Origin: a virus
IMG/VR virus record: IMGVR_UViG_3300042896_000052
Span: 1-64,000 of that record
Strand: one strand, 5' to 3'
Length of the DNA stretch: 64,000 nucleotides
Part shown: piece after piece, positions 56,801-64,000 of the stretch
Numbering within the stretch: the stretch's first letter is position 1
Layout of the letters: each line of letters begins with the position of its first letter
Notes under the pieces: generated by a model
What the model saw: the letters and a program-made list of their open reading frames with translations, nothing else
Database searches by the model: none
What the model was told of the DNA's origin: nothing
Position numbers and translations under genes: made by a program

Positions 56801-59580
56801 TCAACAGTCTTGCCAAGCGCGGTGCCACTAGCTGACTTTAGATTCCCCACATAAATAGTTCCGATCGTAGCCGCGTGAATTAACTCATGCAGTATGACCT
56901 CGTTTGACGTACCAGTCTGTTCCCCGTTATTCGGGTGATTAAGCATTATGCGAACACTAGACCCGGCCTTTGCAGTTGGCTTGGTGTAGGACGTCACCCC
57001 TTTCCCACGAGTGAGGCGGCGATCTGGGGCGGTAACCGTGACCTTACCTAGAGCTACACCCGCAGCTTCTAACTCTCGAAGCGTAGCAGCCACCCTCTGC
57101 GCAATAAGGCGTTGGTCAGGGTCGGCCATGTTTTCCGCAGCCCAATTTGCCACTTCAAGCACTGTCTTACCGTCGATTGCTCGCACAGTGGGGTCTTTCT
57201 CGCGGCCTTCTGGCACCTCTGCTTCGGTCGTTTCTAGTACGGGTGTTTTCAACGGTGCAGAGGTGTCGGCTTTTGGCTCAGCTTTTGGAGCTTCGGGCTC
57301 AGCTTTTGGCTCAGCTTTTGGAGCTTCGGGCTCGGCTTTTGGCTTTGCGGCAGCAGCTTCGCGCTTTGCAAGTTCTGCTTCGCGTTTCTCTACGTCTGCT
57401 TCGCGCTTGGCTACCGCGTCTGCTTCTTTCTTTGCAATATCTGCTTCGCGCTTGGCCAGAGACTCAAGGCGCTTGCGCTCTTTCTCTTGGCGTACTTCGC
57501 TAGCTACCGCTGCTTTACCTGCAGAGGCTTCTTCTTTCGTACCGAGGGCCCACTCAGGCGTCACGTACTCAGGTTTTTCCTTAGCTACCGGTGCTGCTTC
57601 CTCAACGAGGTCTGGTGCATCTTGCTTAACTAACTGGTCGAACATCCCGCCGCCAATTTTTGGCATGGGTGGTAGCTCGGTCTTTTGCACTGCCGGTAGC
57701 TCGGGAACCTCAAACTTCATTGCCGGGGCGGGGGCCTCCGCAAGTGGTGTCAGTGCAGTACTGACTGCTCCTTTAGGTGTAGCTCGCGGCTTAGCAGGTT
57801 TGCTAGTAGGAACCAATCCGAGTCCGACAGGTGCTGCAGGTTGTCCGGGGGTGATGGGTGCGACAGCAGCGGCGGGGGCTGGTATGCCAGTGGCGGCAGT
57901 AGGCTCGATAGGTACGCCCACGCTTGGCTTATCTCCAGTGAGTTCAGGCAACTGCTCAGCAGCAGGCGTTGGGGGAGTTGTGACACTTGGGGTCTCCTGT
58001 GGGGTAGCCGTAGCTATGATTTCTTTAAGCGCAGCAGCTACGCCGGGTTTCTTGGTCAGTATAGTTGGGTCTGCGGCAACCATGTCCCGCACTTGCTCGG
58101 GTGTCTTACCGGTTACGTTGGCTTCCATCCATGTACGGTTCGCCTGCGACATGGTACCGAACTGGCGGACTTCCGTAGCTGTAATGGCTCCGGGAGTCGT
58201 GGGCGCAACGGTAGGCGCAACAATAGGCGCAACGGTAGGCGCAACAGTTGGAGCCGCAGTTGGAGCCGCAGTTGGAGCCGCAGTAGGTGAAGTTGGGCGA
58301 TCACCTGCGGTTCTACGCAGTGGGAGTTTCTGCTGGCCAGCGGCTTCCAACTCGGCCATAGTGGGCGCTATACCTGCGTCTTGCAGGACTTCAGTAGTCG
58401 CGGGAAGGTCTGCGGAAATTACGTCGGCTAGCCCTTCCGCTGGCGCAGCTTCTGCCTTTGGCTCGACGGGGGGTCGCACTTCACCAAATAAATCAGGCTC
58501 GGATTCCGCAAGCGCAGGGAACCGTTTTACACCTTCTGCCTCTGCCGTGCGGGTTTCCCGCTCCTCTCGAATTTCTTTTTCACCCCGGGTTTGTAGCTCC
58601 TGCCGCATGGCTTTGAGTTGCGTCATCTCTTCCGGCGTTGCTGACCGTGTATCAGCCAACTGCGAGATACGAGAAACTTCCTTAGCCAACTCTGGGTACG
58701 GACGGTCCGCGAGCGGTACGGGTATTGGTTCTGTAGCAGGCGCTTCGGATACTGGCGGTTGAGCAGGGGCAGGTTGACCAGCACCCCCACGCGCCCGACG
58801 GCCGATGGCCATATCAGTAAGCCCTTGGATAAGCGCACCCACACCGCCACCATACGCACCTGCTTCGCCCACACCCTCCAAAACTTGCTGCTCGGGCTTG
58901 TATAGACCTTTGGCAATAAGATTCTGCGCAGCGTTGGACGCGGCTTCTTGTGCAGCTTCGGCACCGCCCGTGGCTAGGGCCCGGCGTATCTGGCTAGCAA
59001 TACCGTCGGTAAGGGGTTTGCCTAACGTACTAATGAACTTGAAGACGGGCAGCATCTCCGTAGCCCCGACTGCAGCACCTAGTGCGGTAGCGCCAGCGCG
59101 TTGACCGCCAGTTGCGGTACTCTCTTCGGCACGGGTTCTGGCTTCGCCTGCTCCTGCAGCAACGCCCAATGCGCCTGCGGCAACACGTCCGGCTACACCT
59201 GCGGGGCCGGCAAGGAAGAATGGAACCGTGGAGCCGAGGGCCTCGCCGCTCTTACGAGCTATGGAGTCTTCGTACCCCGGGGCAGCAGCAAAGGGGGCTT
59301 TAGCAGCGCCTGCAACGCTCTTGATTCCCGCCCTAGCCGACTTCTCCATCTCCTCGGGGAGGATAGCCGACGCACCGGTAGCCGCACTTTCAAGCAGTCC
59401 GATAGCACCTGCGGGTATACCCTTAGCAACTTCCTTTGCACTTCCGAGGAACGTACGCTCTGGGGGAGGTGCGGCAGATTGAGCGAGAACTCGTTTGACC
59501 GTTGCCTGTACTACACTAGGGTCGGTACCGTCGGGAAATTCTAAAACTCGTCCGTCGGCCAGTTGCGCTTCAATCGCCAT
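53809..59580 (-). CDS. Giant internal virion protein with metallopeptidase motif and LPD38-like domain
   Basis: This 1923-residue protein begins MAIEAQLADGRVLEFPDGTD and has an Ala/Gly-rich membrane-active start. A Pro/Thr-rich linker zone follows (PTVAPTVAPIVAPTVAPT) and Ala/Glu/Lys repeat (EAPKAEPKAEPEAPKAEPKA) segments. A metallopeptidase-like HELIH is at about residue 898 in NEVILHELIHAATIG. A C-terminal region (KSITALPPFALKQVTDDVQR, QTRAREFINFRRRGNNEVVG) resembles large polyvalent protein LPD38. Phage ejection proteins of this type enter the cell with the DNA. It is the last gene of the leftward unit; LPD38 assignment is by resemblance. Confidence 0.85.
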   Translation of the reverse strand: MAIEAQLADGRVLEFPDGTDPSVVQATVKRVLAQSAAPPPERTFLGSAKEVAKGIPAGAIGLLESAATGASAILPEEMEKSARAGIKSVAGAAKAPFAAAPGYEDSIARKSGEALGSTVPFFLAGPAGVAGRVAAGALGVAAGAGEARTRAEESTATGGQRAGATALGAAVGATEMLPVFKFISTLGKPLTDGIASQIRRALATGGAEAAQEAASNAAQNLIAKGLYKPEQQVLEGVGEAGAYGGGVGALIQGLTDMAIGRRARGGAGQPAPAQPPVSEAPATEPIPVPLADRPYPELAKEVSRISQLADTRSATPEEMTQLKAMRQELQTRGEKEIREERETRTAEAEGVKRFPALAESEPDLFGEVRPPVEPKAEAAPAEGLADVISADLPATTEVLQDAGIAPTMAELEAAGQQKLPLRRTAGDRPTSPTAAPTAAPTAAPTVAPTVAPIVAPTVAPTTPGAITATEVRQFGTMSQANRTWMEANVTGKTPEQVRDMVAADPTILTKKPGVAAALKEIIATATPQETPSVTTPPTPAAEQLPELTGDKPSVGVPIEPTAATGIPAPAAAVAPITPGQPAAPVGLGLVPTSKPAKPRATPKGAVSTALTPLAEAPAPAMKFEVPELPAVQKTELPPMPKIGGGMFDQLVKQDAPDLVEEAAPVAKEKPEYVTPEWALGTKEEASAGKAAVASEVRQEKERKRLESLAKREADIAKKEADAVAKREADVEKREAELAKREAAAAKPKAEPEAPKAEPKAEPEAPKAEPKADTSAPLKTPVLETTEAEVPEGREKDPTVRAIDGKTVLEVANWAAENMADPDQRLIAQRVAATLRELEAAGVALGKVTVTAPDRRLTRGKGVTSYTKPTAKAGSSVRIMLNHPNNGEQTGTSNEVILHELIHAATIGTIYVGNLKSASGTALGKTVDELYSVTNAVIQHFNTRVASGEKLTDFERRAFDKRHNALADADEMLTWALSNREMQAYLEGIPYKGTTAWGKFVTLVRDMLGLKPKADTALSELLRVGGELTSVKRGALSEASTATGKQFAISTTTKALVAGAGPVSPLEKSLLTRLVDAVKSDPTLDYVTKFRTQVADIAATIESRLTAKFDGAVRDSLGELNPMGLYRQAQDYTKMLLEFLQVGGIAKEPTTGLWQVKKVAGVGAPADVYAKLKTWGEANGLSFEEANEVGSRILEGVRLDGMRTANKTGAGFVLHKIDKTSNLSIDQQIDNMLAELKANPELQAIADLMDSARIALVDHMVAVGRLSPEQGKDWREVAGYVPFDRISPEGLAAFSKVKRVSGKGLAQVGKLPELKGAIELPVGNVFNNYMDTLGWMLGQVVKTDATINTLRSLEKVTSAKALGLSDQGKPNVVGAYVNGVMNYWEMPSKYDVMAFKDLNVPKAGWLLQLGAFSNVLRKSITALPPFALKQVTDDVQRAIMTSGVKNPGALLRMTLTNFPKLALAELRGIQHPSVREFGAMGLTGEYDFQAGKPASSLLKDLGYVPRGKVGTLLHRLDGITRASDLAVRKAIYDQTMKESGDQLLSQTRAREFINFRRRGNNEVVGAMVTTIPFFNAYIQGMDVLYRAASGKDSSSSVGRAQARRMFWGRAAIATALSSLYALSKDDDDEEYKNMDLRTRDGNWIVGGMKLAVPGELGAIFKVIPERVVEYMRRQGTPEEQEAFEAVRTAASYIMEQYVGRVTPIPQAAKPLIEAWANKSFLTGRALEGFHQQQMDKSERVTATTSELAKAIVTFSRDVVGVEVSPIMVDNALLGYFGSTAAILTSVTDSLMNPTRVDRPLHKWALLSNYMYDPVGTRRMTEFYEERETMGKANATLNSLMQTDMDRAVVYAEEHADELMLESAINSTLEQLQRTRAYRTYLNSVEGAKEMSADEREAELKEIKQLEIELVGWVREAKADRANLR

Positions 59581-59591
59581 AGATCACCTCA

Positions 59592-61307
59592 TCAGATAGG
59601 GTTCCCCTTTGCATCAAACTGCATCCGGGTATTTCCGCCGGGGCTTTTCGCGCCGGGGGCTGCGGCAATTGTACCGCCGAGCCGCTTAGTTTCCGCATCT
59701 ACCGCAGCAGCTAGCATCGCAGGGTCCTTATACTTCATCCCGAGGCTTGGGCTCGACTTCATCAAGGCCATAATATTGTCGTACGCTTTGTCTCGGATAG
59801 AGGCTTGCTGGTCGGGCTTACCCGCGCCTTTAATCTGCCCGATAGTCTCTAAGTAGGCTTGGCCAGCTTTTGGATCTTTTGCGGACAGTCGCATGTACTC
59901 GGTGTACATACGCTCTGTTTCCCCCGGTTTATTTGCAGAGGCGGCTTGTATACGGGCCACATCAAGCGTTGTTAGGCGTTGGAGTGCTGCTTCCGCTGCA
60001 CGCTGCTCTACACCTGCACCTACGCCCAAGGCGGTGAGACGGTTGCGCTCTGTGTCGCTAAATGCAGTTTTAGCAGCGGAGAGTCCTTCTGTGCGGCCTT
60101 TGTATTCGGAGGTAGCCTCACCTCGACGTGCGTTTTCACCGCCGGACAGCAAGCGGTTCATCTCTGCAGCATGGGCAGCATCCGCAGAACGTTCGCCTTG
60201 CACAGCACCAAGATACGCAGGGCCAAATCCGCCCATACCACCTTTAGCGCCGCCACCGAGTACGGCCAGCATACGCTCAAAGTCACGGTCTTTCTTACTG
60301 CCTTGGTACTGCTCTTCCATTGCCGCAGTGCGCTGTTTCAAGCCGGCATCTGCAGGGGTCTTCAGTTCCTCGGGCATCATCGTAGCGCGTTCGGCCATGA
60401 TTCCTTCGGGCGTTGGAGCGGTGCCGGGGGTAGCTGTTTCTTTAGCCAGTTGTGCCATCATGCCAGTTGGAGCGGCACCGGGCGCAGCACCTGCAACCAT
60501 TGGAGGTTTTGGCATTGCAGATGGAAGACCCGGACCCGTGGGAGTCGCACCGGGCATAGCCGGAGGTTTAGGCGCAGCACCGGGCATAGCAGGAGGCATA
60601 GCACCTGCGGCTGGCAACGCTCCAAGTCCCGCTGGAGCTTCAGGAACCGTGGGTTCACGTTGCTCACCGCCGGGAGTCATACGAGGTTTGTAAAAGTCCT
60701 GCATCCGTTTCTCTTGCAGGGGGCTCGTAGTAGATGGGCTTTTAAGTCCTGCAGCCCGACCTAACCCTGCGGCGAGTGCTTTATTCTCTGCAATGATTGC
60801 CGCACGCTCTTCCTGTGTCCGGGGGTTGCCGTCTTCATCAAAGTCCGGGTTCTTAGGCTTAGGCGGCACAATGTCCCCCGCCGCAAACGCAACGACACCA
60901 CCTTCGGCGTAGTCAGTCATCCGAGAATCCATAGGGAGTTGCGCTATACCGCCAGACGCCATCATAGTAGGTTGGGCTTGTGCTTGCGGCTGTGGGGCAG
61001 GGATACCTTCTGGCACGGCCTGCGGTGTTTGTTGAGCTTGCTGCGCCATCATCTGCTGAGCTTGCTGTTGTTTCTGCTGGTCGAGGGCCATAAGACCCGC
61101 CTTCTGGTCAACCTGCTCAGCCACGCTTCGTTGTGCGCCTTGGGCAGCACCGCTAGCTAAGCCAGCCTTCTCGCGGGAGGCCATCTTCTGGTTCAGTACC
61201 GCCAGTGCTAAGTAGGCTGGCACGTTAGGGTTCGTACCCTGTGCAAGCTTCTGCAACTCGGGCACACCCATCATCTCAAGATCATGCTGTTGTTGTACGA
61301 TATTCAT
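59592..61307 (-). CDS. Large Gln/Ala-rich virion-internal-type protein
   Basis: This 571-residue protein begins MNIVQQQHDLEMMGVPELQK and has Gln-rich coiled segments (QQKQQQAQQMMAQQAQQTPQ). A phage-style ASGGIAQLP..YAEGGVVAFAAGD segment and long Pro/Ala/Met linkers follow, with helical C-terminal repeats (RNRLTALGVGAGVEQRAAEA). The composition matches other giant proteins of this operon. Probably an internal or tail-associated virion protein; no enzymatic motif was found. Confidence 0.75.
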   Translation of the reverse strand: MNIVQQQHDLEMMGVPELQKLAQGTNPNVPAYLALAVLNQKMASREKAGLASGAAQGAQRSVAEQVDQKAGLMALDQQKQQQAQQMMAQQAQQTPQAVPEGIPAPQPQAQAQPTMMASGGIAQLPMDSRMTDYAEGGVVAFAAGDIVPPKPKNPDFDEDGNPRTQEERAAIIAENKALAAGLGRAAGLKSPSTTSPLQEKRMQDFYKPRMTPGGEQREPTVPEAPAGLGALPAAGAMPPAMPGAAPKPPAMPGATPTGPGLPSAMPKPPMVAGAAPGAAPTGMMAQLAKETATPGTAPTPEGIMAERATMMPEELKTPADAGLKQRTAAMEEQYQGSKKDRDFERMLAVLGGGAKGGMGGFGPAYLGAVQGERSADAAHAAEMNRLLSGGENARRGEATSEYKGRTEGLSAAKTAFSDTERNRLTALGVGAGVEQRAAEAALQRLTTLDVARIQAASANKPGETERMYTEYMRLSAKDPKAGQAYLETIGQIKGAGKPDQQASIRDKAYDNIMALMKSSPSLGMKYKDPAMLAAAVDAETKRLGGTIAAAPGAKSPGGNTRMQFDAKGNPI

Positions 61308-61316
61308 GGGTGATCC

Positions 61317-63191
61317 TTATGGCGTAGTGGTAGGTGTTTGGCCTAAGCCAGCCAGTGTTTTATAGAGCGATTGCAATCCACTAATCTGTGAGGAAAGATC
61401 GCTGACCCCTGTGGTATTGGCAGTGGTGGCATTTGTTGTAATCGGCAGGCCGGTCATCAAGTCCTTCTGGAACTGCGCCATCTTACCGGGGTAATCACGT
61501 TGCTCTTCGAACTGTGCTCTATCGGCTGCAATACCTTCGCCTTCAATGCCGCGTTGCGTAGCGCCCATACCTGCAAGGTCTTGCAAAGACTTCAAACCGT
61601 AGTCTGCGCTGTAGGTGCGTGAAGCTTCTGTAGACTTTTCGGCACCCAAGCGACGTTCTTGGTCCGCGTTGTACTGCGCCATCGCTTTGTCGTATGCAGT
61701 CTGGTAGCCAGTTCCCAGCGTCTGGGTCTGTTGCGCCAGTAAGTTCTTGTTACCTTCGGACTCCATAACCGCCTGACGGCTACCGCCAAAAGCTCCAGCT
61801 TTAGCTAGGCGACCTGCATCCCCCATTCGGGTGATCTCTGCTTGGCGGCTCATTTCCTTCATCTGCGGGTCTAGTGCAGACTGGATGTATGGGTTCATGT
61901 ACTGCTGCGCTTGCTCTTGGCCAAACGTACCACCGGAGAACTGCGTTGGGGTAAACCCTTGCTGGGCTAATCCGCTGATACCTGCAAAGGCTTGCGCCTG
62001 CAATGGGGATGAGCCGGCAGTAAGGGGTCCGCCGTACGATTGATATGGTGCGTTAGCAAACGCTTGGCCCTTACCCAAGTAGTCCGTTACGTACTCCCCC
62101 GCCCACGGAGATAGTTGCGACGAGGAGGACTGGCCGAGACTAGGTACCGCAGTAGCTGCGGAGGCAGCGGGGGTTGTTGTCCCCGCACCAGTACCGGTAG
62201 CGCCGGGAGTTGTTACCAAGGCACCTTCTGCATACCCTTGCACAGAGCCGCCAGCAGCGTAGGCTGCAGCAAGACCACCGGGCATAAACTTATCCGGGTC
62301 GATTTCTTTACCTTGCTCGGAATTACCAGTACGGGCCTTACGGATGCGGTCCATCATCTGGTGCAGTTTGTCCGCTCCGGCTTCGGAGTTCCCGTTGCCA
62401 AGGTGCGATACAACGTCGGCAGGGATAACAAACTCACCGTGGCTCAGTGCTGCGTCTTGCTCACCGTCGATGCTGGTCGAAATCTCATCCGCCATTCCGT
62501 CGGTATTTCCTGATAAGTACCTACCTTTCGTAACTTCTGTGCTACCGCCCTGCGCAAAACCAGTGGCTTGCGGTACCGGCATGAGAGAGGCTACGCCAGA
62601 AGCTGCAGTGGGGGCCACTTGCGCGGGAGGGGGTGCGGATTCCCAAGGCGTTCGCATGGCGGGTATTGCGGCGGCAGGCGCTGCGGGTCTAGCGTTGTAT
62701 GCGGACATAATTCCCTGTGCTTGTGCGCCGGAGGCTGATTGTGCGCCCGCTAGCGCTCCTGCATCACCGCTGGCAGAGTATTTTGGATCAGTAAAGTATT
62801 GACGGCCGGCCGAACCGGGAACCCGGCCAGTATCGGTATACGGCACTTGCTGACGAGTTAAATCCAACTTGGGGACTGGCTTGCTGTAACCCCCGGTCTG
62901 CACAGTATTACCGCCCATCGCGCCGTAGGCTCCCAATGCCAGCGTACCGAGCTTAGCAAGGTCAACTTTTCCGTCGGACATGACAGTGCTTTTAAGTAAG
63001 GAAACTGCCTTATCCCCAAAACCTGAAAGCAGTTTAGCGATAGTGGGATTTGTGGAGGTTCCGGACTCGATAGCATCTAGCACATCAGCGTCTGTAGGGG
63101 CAGTTTCTGGGTCATACCCACCACTTGCATCGCCGTAGTCTGTATAGAACTGTTCCCAGTCAAAATCATCCGTTGCGGTAGTCTCATCCAT
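61317..63191 (-). CDS. Large virion-internal-type protein
   Basis: This 624-residue protein begins MDETTATDDFDWEQFYTDYG. A Gly/Ala/Ser/Tyr-rich middle follows, then HGEFVIPADVVSHLGNGNSE followed by AGADKLHQMMDRIRKARTG. The Q/A-rich helical C-terminus includes QFSGGTFGQEQAQQYMNPYI and LKSLQDLAGMGATQRGIEGE. The HGEFVIPADVV element is a hallmark of large phage internal proteins. It lies 10 bp before the previous gene. Role inferred from context. Confidence 0.75.
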   Translation of the reverse strand: MDETTATDDFDWEQFYTDYGDASGGYDPETAPTDADVLDAIESGTSTNPTIAKLLSGFGDKAVSLLKSTVMSDGKVDLAKLGTLALGAYGAMGGNTVQTGGYSKPVPKLDLTRQQVPYTDTGRVPGSAGRQYFTDPKYSASGDAGALAGAQSASGAQAQGIMSAYNARPAAPAAAIPAMRTPWESAPPPAQVAPTAASGVASLMPVPQATGFAQGGSTEVTKGRYLSGNTDGMADEISTSIDGEQDAALSHGEFVIPADVVSHLGNGNSEAGADKLHQMMDRIRKARTGNSEQGKEIDPDKFMPGGLAAAYAAGGSVQGYAEGALVTTPGATGTGAGTTTPAASAATAVPSLGQSSSSQLSPWAGEYVTDYLGKGQAFANAPYQSYGGPLTAGSSPLQAQAFAGISGLAQQGFTPTQFSGGTFGQEQAQQYMNPYIQSALDPQMKEMSRQAEITRMGDAGRLAKAGAFGGSRQAVMESEGNKNLLAQQTQTLGTGYQTAYDKAMAQYNADQERRLGAEKSTEASRTYSADYGLKSLQDLAGMGATQRGIEGEGIAADRAQFEEQRDYPGKMAQFQKDLMTGLPITTNATTANTTGVSDLSSQISGLQSLYKTLAGLGQTPTTTP

Positions 63192-63202
63192 ATTAAATCC
63201 TT

Positions 63203-64000
63203 TTAGCGTATAGCATCTAACAGGTCGTCGAGGTACCCGCCTGATGCGATTTTAACTGTCCCTTGCGGGGTCTGTGTAGTATTTGTAGCTTTCTGCTTGG
63301 CATAGCCCCCGAAGAAGCCCACGTCTAGCGGCTGTGAGAAGTCAAACTGCGGTCCGGCTTGCACAACTTCCACCGGCTGGTTAAGCGTTGCGGCTTGCGC
63401 CTGTGCCTGCTGCTGTAGTCCACCCATAAGTCCTTGAATCCCCGTCATCATCTGCCCGCGAAGCTGTCCAGTTTGCGTAGCCTTGAGGTTTGCTGCAGCT
63501 TGTGCACGCTGGGCTTCCGCAGTGGCGGCGGCTTGGGCACGCTGGGCCTCCGCAGTGGCGGCGGCTTGGGCTTGAGCTTTTGCAACGTCGGCTTGTCTAG
63601 CGGCTTCAGAAGCATCTAGTTGCCCGTAAAGACCAGTGGACTCCCACTTGAACGGCTGGGTATTGACCCCGCTAACGACGTTTGCTAAGAAGTCGTAGTC
63701 CGTCTGGTTAACTACACCGTCTTTGTTAGCGTCAAACTTGGGGTCTATCTGCTGGGTACCCTGCAACTGATTCTGCAGGACGTTGAGATCCGCTTGTGTT
63801 ACTGGGGAAGCCTTAGTTCCAATAAGCTTGTTTACTTCATTGAACGCTTGTTGAGTTGCTTCGGCTTGAGTTTTACCTTGGGCAACGAGCTCATCGACCC
63901 GGGCGTTCATGGTAGCCGTGGCCCCAGTAATCTGTCCGGTCAGTGCAGTCTCTACACCTGCAAGCTTGGTGTTTAGTGCCGCTTCCGTAGTTCCAAGCTG
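63203..64000 (-). CDS. C-terminal part of the giant gene spanning the window ends
   Basis: The minus-strand frame is open from 64000 to the stop at 63203 (266 residues). An internal Met at 63910 is not the start, since the frame remains open beyond it and matches the 207-bp repeat. Adding two bases joins it in frame to base 1, so it completes the gene at 1-4141. It contains a dockerin-like calcium loop (KFDANKDGVVNQTDYDF), Ala/Gln-rich coiled repeats (QAQAAATAEAQRAQ twice) and ends SGGYLDDLLDAIR. Same virion-internal role as the N-terminal part. Confidence 0.85.
   Translation of the reverse strand, partial: QLGTTEAALNTKLAGVETALTGQITGATATMNARVDELVAQGKTQAEATQQAFNEVNKLIGTKASPVTQADLNVLQNQLQGTQQIDPKFDANKDGVVNQTDYDFLANVVSGVNTQPFKWESTGLYGQLDASEAARQADVAKAQAQAAATAEAQRAQAAATAEAQRAQAAANLKATQTGQLRGQMMTGIQGLMGGLQQQAQAQAATLNQPVEVVQAGPQFDFSQPLDVGFFGGYAKQKATNTTQTPQGTVKIASGGYLDDLLDAIR
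63937..64000. repeat. 64-bp match to the left end of the window
   Basis: Bases 63937-64000 are identical to 142-205. It is the next copy of the 207-bp coding repeat and shows that the two window ends lie in one gene. Confidence 0.92.

Noticed and set aside
58200-58300. Short direct repeats in the giant gene resembling an array
   Set aside because: They encode an Ala-Pro-Thr linker (PTVAPTVAP) in frame and are not a CRISPR array or iterons.
57011-58762. Long plus-strand open frame opposite the giant minus-strand gene
   Set aside because: It is a shadow of the Ala/Pro/Thr-rich minus gene; low complexity produces long open frames on the other strand, and the region belongs to the leftward operon.
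1-64000. Integrase, excisionase or lysogeny repressor
   Set aside because: No tyrosine or serine recombinase motif was found, and the small HTH protein alone does not establish lysogeny.

Overview
The window is almost all of a tailed double-stranded DNA phage genome, most likely a short-tailed (podovirus-like) virus of a Gram-negative bacterium. It has terminase small and large subunits, a long portal, a GroES-like co-chaperonin, a scaffold, a major capsid protein, neck/adaptor proteins, a tail-hub protein, several fibre-like proteins, a GH108 endolysin with a three-TM holin, and four very large Ala/Gln-rich proteins of the internal-virion (ejection) type. No tail sheath, tail tube or tape-measure gene was found, nor any integrase, lysogeny repressor module, tRNA or CRISPR array. 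Promoters are of bacterial sigma-70 type. A freshwater or soil proteobacterial host (perhaps Burkholderiales) is only a guess from the style of the small proteins.

Layout: two long opposed transcription units diverge at about 28.2-28.5 kb and converge at 53.81 kb. The leftward (late, minus) unit starts with the terminase at 28.17 kb and runs down through portal, chaperonin, capsid, neck, fibres, lysis and tail hub. It then passes an acyl carrier protein plus ketosynthase cassette (4.1-6.0 kb) and a giant gene that leaves the window at base 1. The same gene re-enters at base 64000: the two ends share 64 identical bases inside a 207-bp in-frame repeat, with only 2 bases (plus any whole repeats) missing. 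It continues through the internal virion proteins to 53.81 kb. The genome is therefore circular or circularly permuted, slightly longer than 64 kb.

The rightward (early/middle, plus) unit from 28.5 to 53.8 kb holds many small unknown genes, a MoxR-type AAA+ ATPase with a metalloprotease-VWA partner, MazG-like and HNH proteins, a VRR-NUC nuclease, a family A DNA polymerase, a Cas4/AddB-type nuclease, an SNF2-type helicase, a candidate ssDNA-binding protein, a small HTH protein and a primase-helicase. Its regulation is conspicuous. A 15-bp palindrome, ATCTAA-NNN-TTAGAT, recurs about 15 times, mostly directly in front of ribosome binding sites. There are also three good sigma-70 promoters (one with a perfect palindrome as its spacer), a boxA-bearing leader of about 500 nt, and several intrinsic terminators.

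The most unusual content is the ketosynthase/ACP/third-protein cassette in the late operon and the palindrome regulon. Also notable are the MoxR-VWA pair, a cluster of tiny basic KGG proteins among the neck genes, a truncated gene duplicate fused to a repeated hairpin, and an iteron-like, dyad-rich non-coding region at 29.1-29.86 kb.
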